A DNA stretch of 14,894 nt from an uncultured Collinsella sp. (GTDB lineage: Bacteria; Actinomycetota; Coriobacteriia; Coriobacteriales; Coriobacteriaceae), in assembly GCA_902492855.1 (NCBI GenBank), contig CABUMU010000045.1:1-14894 (forward strand), read 5' to 3'. The notes below the pieces were generated by a model. That model was not told the DNA's origin, made no database searches, and saw only the letters and a program-made list of their open reading frames with translations. Shown here piece after piece: positions 14,401 to 14,894 of the stretch. Every line of letters begins with the position of its first letter. Position 1 is the first letter of the stretch. A program made the position numbers and the translations under genes.

Positions 14401-14878
14401 GGATGTCTCGACCACGGAATCCACCACACTCGAGGCGGAAGAGCTCGACCTTACACCCAATACCGTCGTAACGGGCATTCGAATTGAATACGGTGCGGTA
14501 GCCGCCGACTTTACGACTCGAAGCGATGCGGATTCTTGGACCCGCGATGATCTCAAAGATGAGCACGACGACCTTGACGATGCCAAAGCAATCCTTGGCA
14601 CAGACGCTCGGGGCGCAATCGTGCACATGCAGGCGACGTCGGCTTATACGCCCCAAACCGCACTCACCAACAGCGCACGCGTCGATCTTTGCCGCAACGG
14701 CGGCGGCGATAAACTTGAGTCACATGACGAGGACCGTGTCATTCAACGCTGTACCCTACTGCAGGACCTACCGGCAACAGGATCAGTTCCCATCGCCGCT
14801 TGCATCACCGCGCTCCTGACCTCGGGTGCCGCAGCCCTATGGTTCGCTCGCCTTAGGTCGACCCCAAAGAAGCGCTAG
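11447..14878 (+). CDS. LPXTG cell-wall adhesin with thioester domain and six SpaA/Cna-B-like repeats
   Basis: This 1143-residue surface protein is made for sortase attachment to peptidoglycan. A signal peptide ends near AFA-VDG (residue 36). A thioester (TQXA) domain at about 40-205 has the two partners of an internal Cys-Gln bond: Cys70 in AYCMNQ and Gln128 in ATQLAVWML. Such domains can bond covalently to host ligands. Six SpaA/Cna-B-like domains follow at about 210-303, 306-402, 411-527, 534-636, 642-745 and 751-838. Each has a strand lysine (Lys216, 313, 417, 539, 647, 758) and a late glutamate (Glu273, 369, 494, 603, 713, 806) suited to isopeptide bonds. A larger domain at about 838-1085 ends in ALTNSARVD, with Lys847 and Asn1075 as possible isopeptide partners (inference). 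The anchor is LPATG (1108-1112), a hydrophobic span and the RSTPKKR tail. AAGGAG supports the ATG. Adhesin or pilus-tip roles both fit. Confidence 0.93.
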   Translation: MSNAPTHSVHSAIATGPLLLLLFLLFGCLAPGAAFAVDGYDQLGFRTISDDCGPFFIGKYEAQDTSIAYCMNQERPGPTKPGGPWLNFDQGWVWLDDEFAAIVCHGYPTATSFGGYHLSPDRARAATQLAVWMLNGTTHVDGTYSYTTAQGKTKSGHFTADNEVVAAARWLHDSAKSGSIKAAPHRARRYLGAVSGGSKRQDMLYVLPAVSVSFQKQSADTVITSGNNTYQFTGATFDIFESASGARVGTIKMDSNGRAQATLLPNTAYYLIETKAPAGYVPRRDRIAFTTGNDGGRVAIDEQPGTINLRIVKLDAATNACPQVGSSLAGAEFTCVSQSTPGWAQILTTDESGRAALADVPLGTFTIYESKAPEGYLPSNDSWTYTVGADQLGDSGVVEIESRVSDIPIAFNLEISKFKDYGNSDQSGLEQPAGGVVFEVVSNSSQQVVGTLTTNIYGFASTKDQPEAWFGTGKRPAGVHGAVPYDRAGYTVREVPETVPEGFKRAGEWTVGANQISNGAELQYIVDNHALSTHLQIVKRDAQTGASVPLAGFTFQLLDSNHEPVSQTCWYPAHNVMDTFTTDATGTVTLPESLVPGTYYVRETSAKEPYLVGEEIEVNIPADMNLTPVAIASYYDHAATGNIRIVKTDAVDGSRLAGAIFEIRASGDIVRPDGSIAAIDGETVATVATDETGEARTDNLPLGSGTARYEVVETQAPTGFLLDRTPHIVDLAYADQKTPVVEARLNVSDDYTKVDISKVDASGEQEVEGAQLTLYGPDKTEIDSWTSSDKPHRVEHLAPGTYSLREMMSPRTYDLAEEITFEIKDTREVQSVAMKDAPIEIKGQVDKRQELVQPIGKGLLANGDGKNRAATQTNTDGLFSYTIDARNDSTTWVDEFTITDDLECAEDDTARFVSIETPVAIGDLNGLCNVWYRTTPLDSTDVDEPANATLDDGHENPWLESDEVKESLGEDCRLVDYDGWRLWKADVSTTESTTLEAEELDLTPNTVVTGIRIEYGAVAADFTTRSDADSWTRDDLKDEHDDLDDAKAILGTDARGAIVHMQATSAYTPQTALTNSARVDLCRNGGGDKLESHDEDRVIQRCTLLQDLPATGSVPIAACITALLTSGAAALWFARLRSTPKKR

Positions 14879-14882
14879 CGCG

Positions 14883-14894
14883 ATGAAAAAGCGG
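14883..14894 (+). CDS. Possible first codons of the next gene (cut by window edge)
   Basis: Four bases after the adhesin stop, an ATG opens MKKR in a frame running off the window. A basic start like this suits a signal peptide or a membrane-anchored sortase, which often follows such adhesins. No strong ribosome binding site precedes it, and four codons cannot establish a gene. Confidence 0.3.

Overview
The window reads as chromosomal DNA from a high-GC, gut-type actinobacterium of the Coriobacteriia, most probably Collinsella or a close relative. I infer this from codon and GC character, the Cys/Gln thioester plus SpaA-type LPXTG surface protein, and the style of the tRNA-flanking hairpin repeats. 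No 16S or other decisive marker is present, so the genus is an inference.

Layout. (1) 1-1160: the 3' part of a very GC-rich IS110-family element. Its transposase is cut by the left window edge and is followed by about 265 nt of strongly structured non-coding DNA. (2) 1163-2290: an AT-richer TraX-family membrane acetyltransferase gene on the minus strand with its own terminator, then a short zone of hairpins and tRNA fragments, then tRNA-Lys(UUU). The zone holds a 25-nt near-copy of the tRNA-Lys 3' end just upstream of traX, which looks like a scar of integration at the tRNA. (3) 2296-10760: a compact minus-strand housekeeping block. In transcription order it holds purB, a TSCPD-domain small protein overlapping a Tat lipoprotein, an OmpR-type response regulator with its histidine kinase, purC abutting a small membrane protein, and an M29 aminopeptidase. 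(4) 10763-11200: tRNA-Gly(CCC) with promoter, encoded CCA and terminator. Two degenerate copies of its 3' end lie downstream, each fused to the same hairpin-bearing sequence (a 52-bp direct repeat). (5) 11150-14878: a roughly 300-nt leader, then a 1143-residue cell-wall-anchored adhesin on the plus strand with a signal peptide, a thioester (TQXA) domain, six SpaA/Cna-B-like domains, a large C-terminal domain and LPATG. The first codons of a possible next gene lie at the right edge.

How the parts relate. purB and purC belong to de novo purine synthesis (purB also to AMP formation) but sit in separate transcription units here. Three gene junctions are tightly coupled: stop TAA directly followed by GTG (purC/membrane protein), TAATG (TSCPD/lipoprotein), and an 11-nt gap (regulator/kinase). 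Both tRNA loci share one architecture: tRNA, terminator, an extra T-arm-like sequence, a row of small hairpins often centred on GCTTCGC, and a degenerate copy of that tRNA's own 3' end. This repeated architecture is the least explained structure in the window. The structured non-coding tail of the IS110 element (candidate guide/bridge RNA region) and the thioester adhesin are the other main points of interest.
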